A stretch of 64,000 nucleotides of DNA from Glycine soja (lineage: Eukaryota > Streptophyta > Magnoliopsida > Fabales > Fabaceae): contig NC_041004.1 in NCBI RefSeq assembly GCF_004193775.1, positions 39,478,271-39,542,270 of the forward strand. Reading direction: 5' to 3'. Under the pieces are notes generated by a model that saw only the letters and a list, made by a program, of their open reading frames with translations, was not told the DNA's origin and made no database searches. Position numbers and translations under genes: made by a program. The number at the start of each line of letters is the position of its first letter. The first letter of the stretch is position 1. This document shows positions 62,976 through 64,000 of the stretch, piece by piece.

Positions 62976-63004
62976 TGAATGACAAATAAGTGAATAACCC
63001 TGTA

Positions 63005-63150
63005 AGATTCCAAAAGGGGTGTGAAGATTGAAAGAAGGGAAGCAAGAGTGGCTAATAAGCTAGCTTATGTCCGACGACATGTGAAGAAGGTTCAATTTTT
63101 TTCTCTGGAAATAATGCAATTGTAAATGAATGAAGTCTTTTACTTTACCC
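63005..63150 (-). other. Possible 5' UTR intron of the bHLH gene
   Basis: On the minus strand CAGCAAAGG/GTAAAGTA (about 63150) is a good donor. A pyrimidine-rich tract followed by AATCTTACAG/GGTTATTC (about 63005) is a good acceptor. Removing it would eliminate the six-codon uORF (63080-63060) but keep the two later ones. This is predicted from splice signals only. Confidence 0.35.
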
Positions 63151-64000
63151 TTTGCTGCAGAGTGAGAGATAGAGAGAAGGAGAAGAGAGTTTGCAGATGT
63201 TGCCAAATGCTGAGGAAAGAGTGAGAGAGAGAATGTCAATGGTGGGAAAAGGAAGTGTGGCTCTCTTCTTCTATATTGGAGTCACGTTAGCACGCTGTTC
63301 CATCTAGCTTTTTCATTTGGGGAATCTCCACCGTTGATTCATGCAATCATGCTAACCGTAGCGTAATCCACCATTGATCATATCACTAACCATACCATGC
63401 ATTTTAGCAAATTTGGTGTAATTGACATAACAAAAGAGATTGGTCTTTTTAATTTTATAACATGACAAATTAAGGCCTAAGTTTTTATTAGATGATATCT
63501 AGTCTCATATTTACTATAATACATCTTTTTTCAGAAAATAAAACCAAAAATGAAAAATATGGTAAATGAAGACTAAAACTTGACAAAGGGCAAAAGCCCC
63601 AAGGGAACTCTATGAAAGGTTAGGGGCTAATTAGGGCTTTATATTTAACGTTAACAACCCTCCAAGGGCAATGAAAAGGAGGGTGGAGATTGATGGGAAA
63701 CAATCCAATTGGGGTATGAGTACACTTTATGGTGGTGTCAATTAATGGCCAACAGCATCATACCAAATTGAGGACATGCTTCCTTATTTTCCCCTCAAGT
63801 TTTCAATCCTTTCTTTGAAATCCTAGAGAACGTACCCAGCCACCCCCCCTCTTAAGGTCCTTTTCAACAATGATCTTATTGCCCTAAAGTTGTGACACCT
63901 TCAACCTCCCATTTCTTCAAAGCCCTTCCTACTTTGTCACGTTAATAATTAAATCTTTTAGAATGCCAACCTTTAGTTTAACACATTGGTGGTCATGCTG

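Larger units (their letters stand above)
62846..64000. other. bHLH leader, promoter and far flank
   Basis: The leader is rich in CT on the minus strand (CTCTCTC tracts near 63160-63235), probably near the transcription start. Beyond about 63300 lies AT-rich flank with no supported gene to the window end. The sequence past 63600 includes short purine-rich tracts but no recognisable coding frame. Confidence 0.45.

Noticed and set aside
1..64000. CRISPR arrays, prokaryotic operons, ribosomal RNA, known plant miRNA sequences
   Set aside because: No regular spaced repeats; eukaryotic gene structure throughout; common mature miRNA sequences were looked for by eye and not found.

Overview
The window is plant nuclear DNA: AT-rich, multi-exon genes with GT-AG introns, plant-specific families (PPR, LOB-domain, LHW-type bHLH) and many short transposon relics. 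The flavour of the proteins and repeats suggests a legume, most likely soybean (Glycine); that is recognition from memory, not a database match. All gene models were assembled by hand by joining exons at GT-AG sites, keeping reading phase, and comparing with known families.

Layout. 1-651 (+): 3' end of a PPR gene. 2370-10838 (+): a complete 20-exon PARP1 gene (997 aa), with a 103-bp tandem duplication just upstream of its TATA box. 13906-15255 (+): an intact two-exon LBD16-like gene. 18-30 kb is a junk and rearrangement zone. It holds an inverted-repeat element; a shattered copy of the LBD16-like gene (exon 2 inverted at 20.9-21.2 kb, promoter plus exon 1 at 23.25-25.17 kb, split by a 1.27-kb insertion that carries a 5'-truncated RTE-type LINE with a 22-bp target-site duplication); MITE- and hAT-like elements; a non-LTR RNase H tail; and fragments of unrelated cellular genes, including a DEAD-box helicase and SAL1. 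34923-35678 (-): an intact LBD29/LBD17-like gene. 36-50 kb: a long AT-rich stretch with no supported gene. 50724-53345 (+): a 5-exon HR-like lesion-inducing membrane protein gene (157 aa). 55907-62628 (-): an 11-exon LHW-family bHLH gene (756 aa, closest to Arabidopsis bHLH155/EMB1444) whose introns carry two short SINE-like insertions with clear target-site duplications.

The genes do not form an operon or a single pathway. LBD16/LBD29-type genes act downstream of auxin ARFs in lateral-root founder cells (and LBD16 in legume nodules), LHW-type bHLHs act in root vascular patterning, and PARP1 acts in DNA damage signalling. The PARP1 / LBD / bHLH155 neighbourhood resembles the Arabidopsis region At2g31280-At2g31320, so it is probably an old conserved block. 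The most interesting items are the scrambled LBD16 locus, the LBD16 intron as a candidate symbiotic enhancer, the captured gene fragments at 27.9-30.2 kb, and the datable SINE and LINE insertions.
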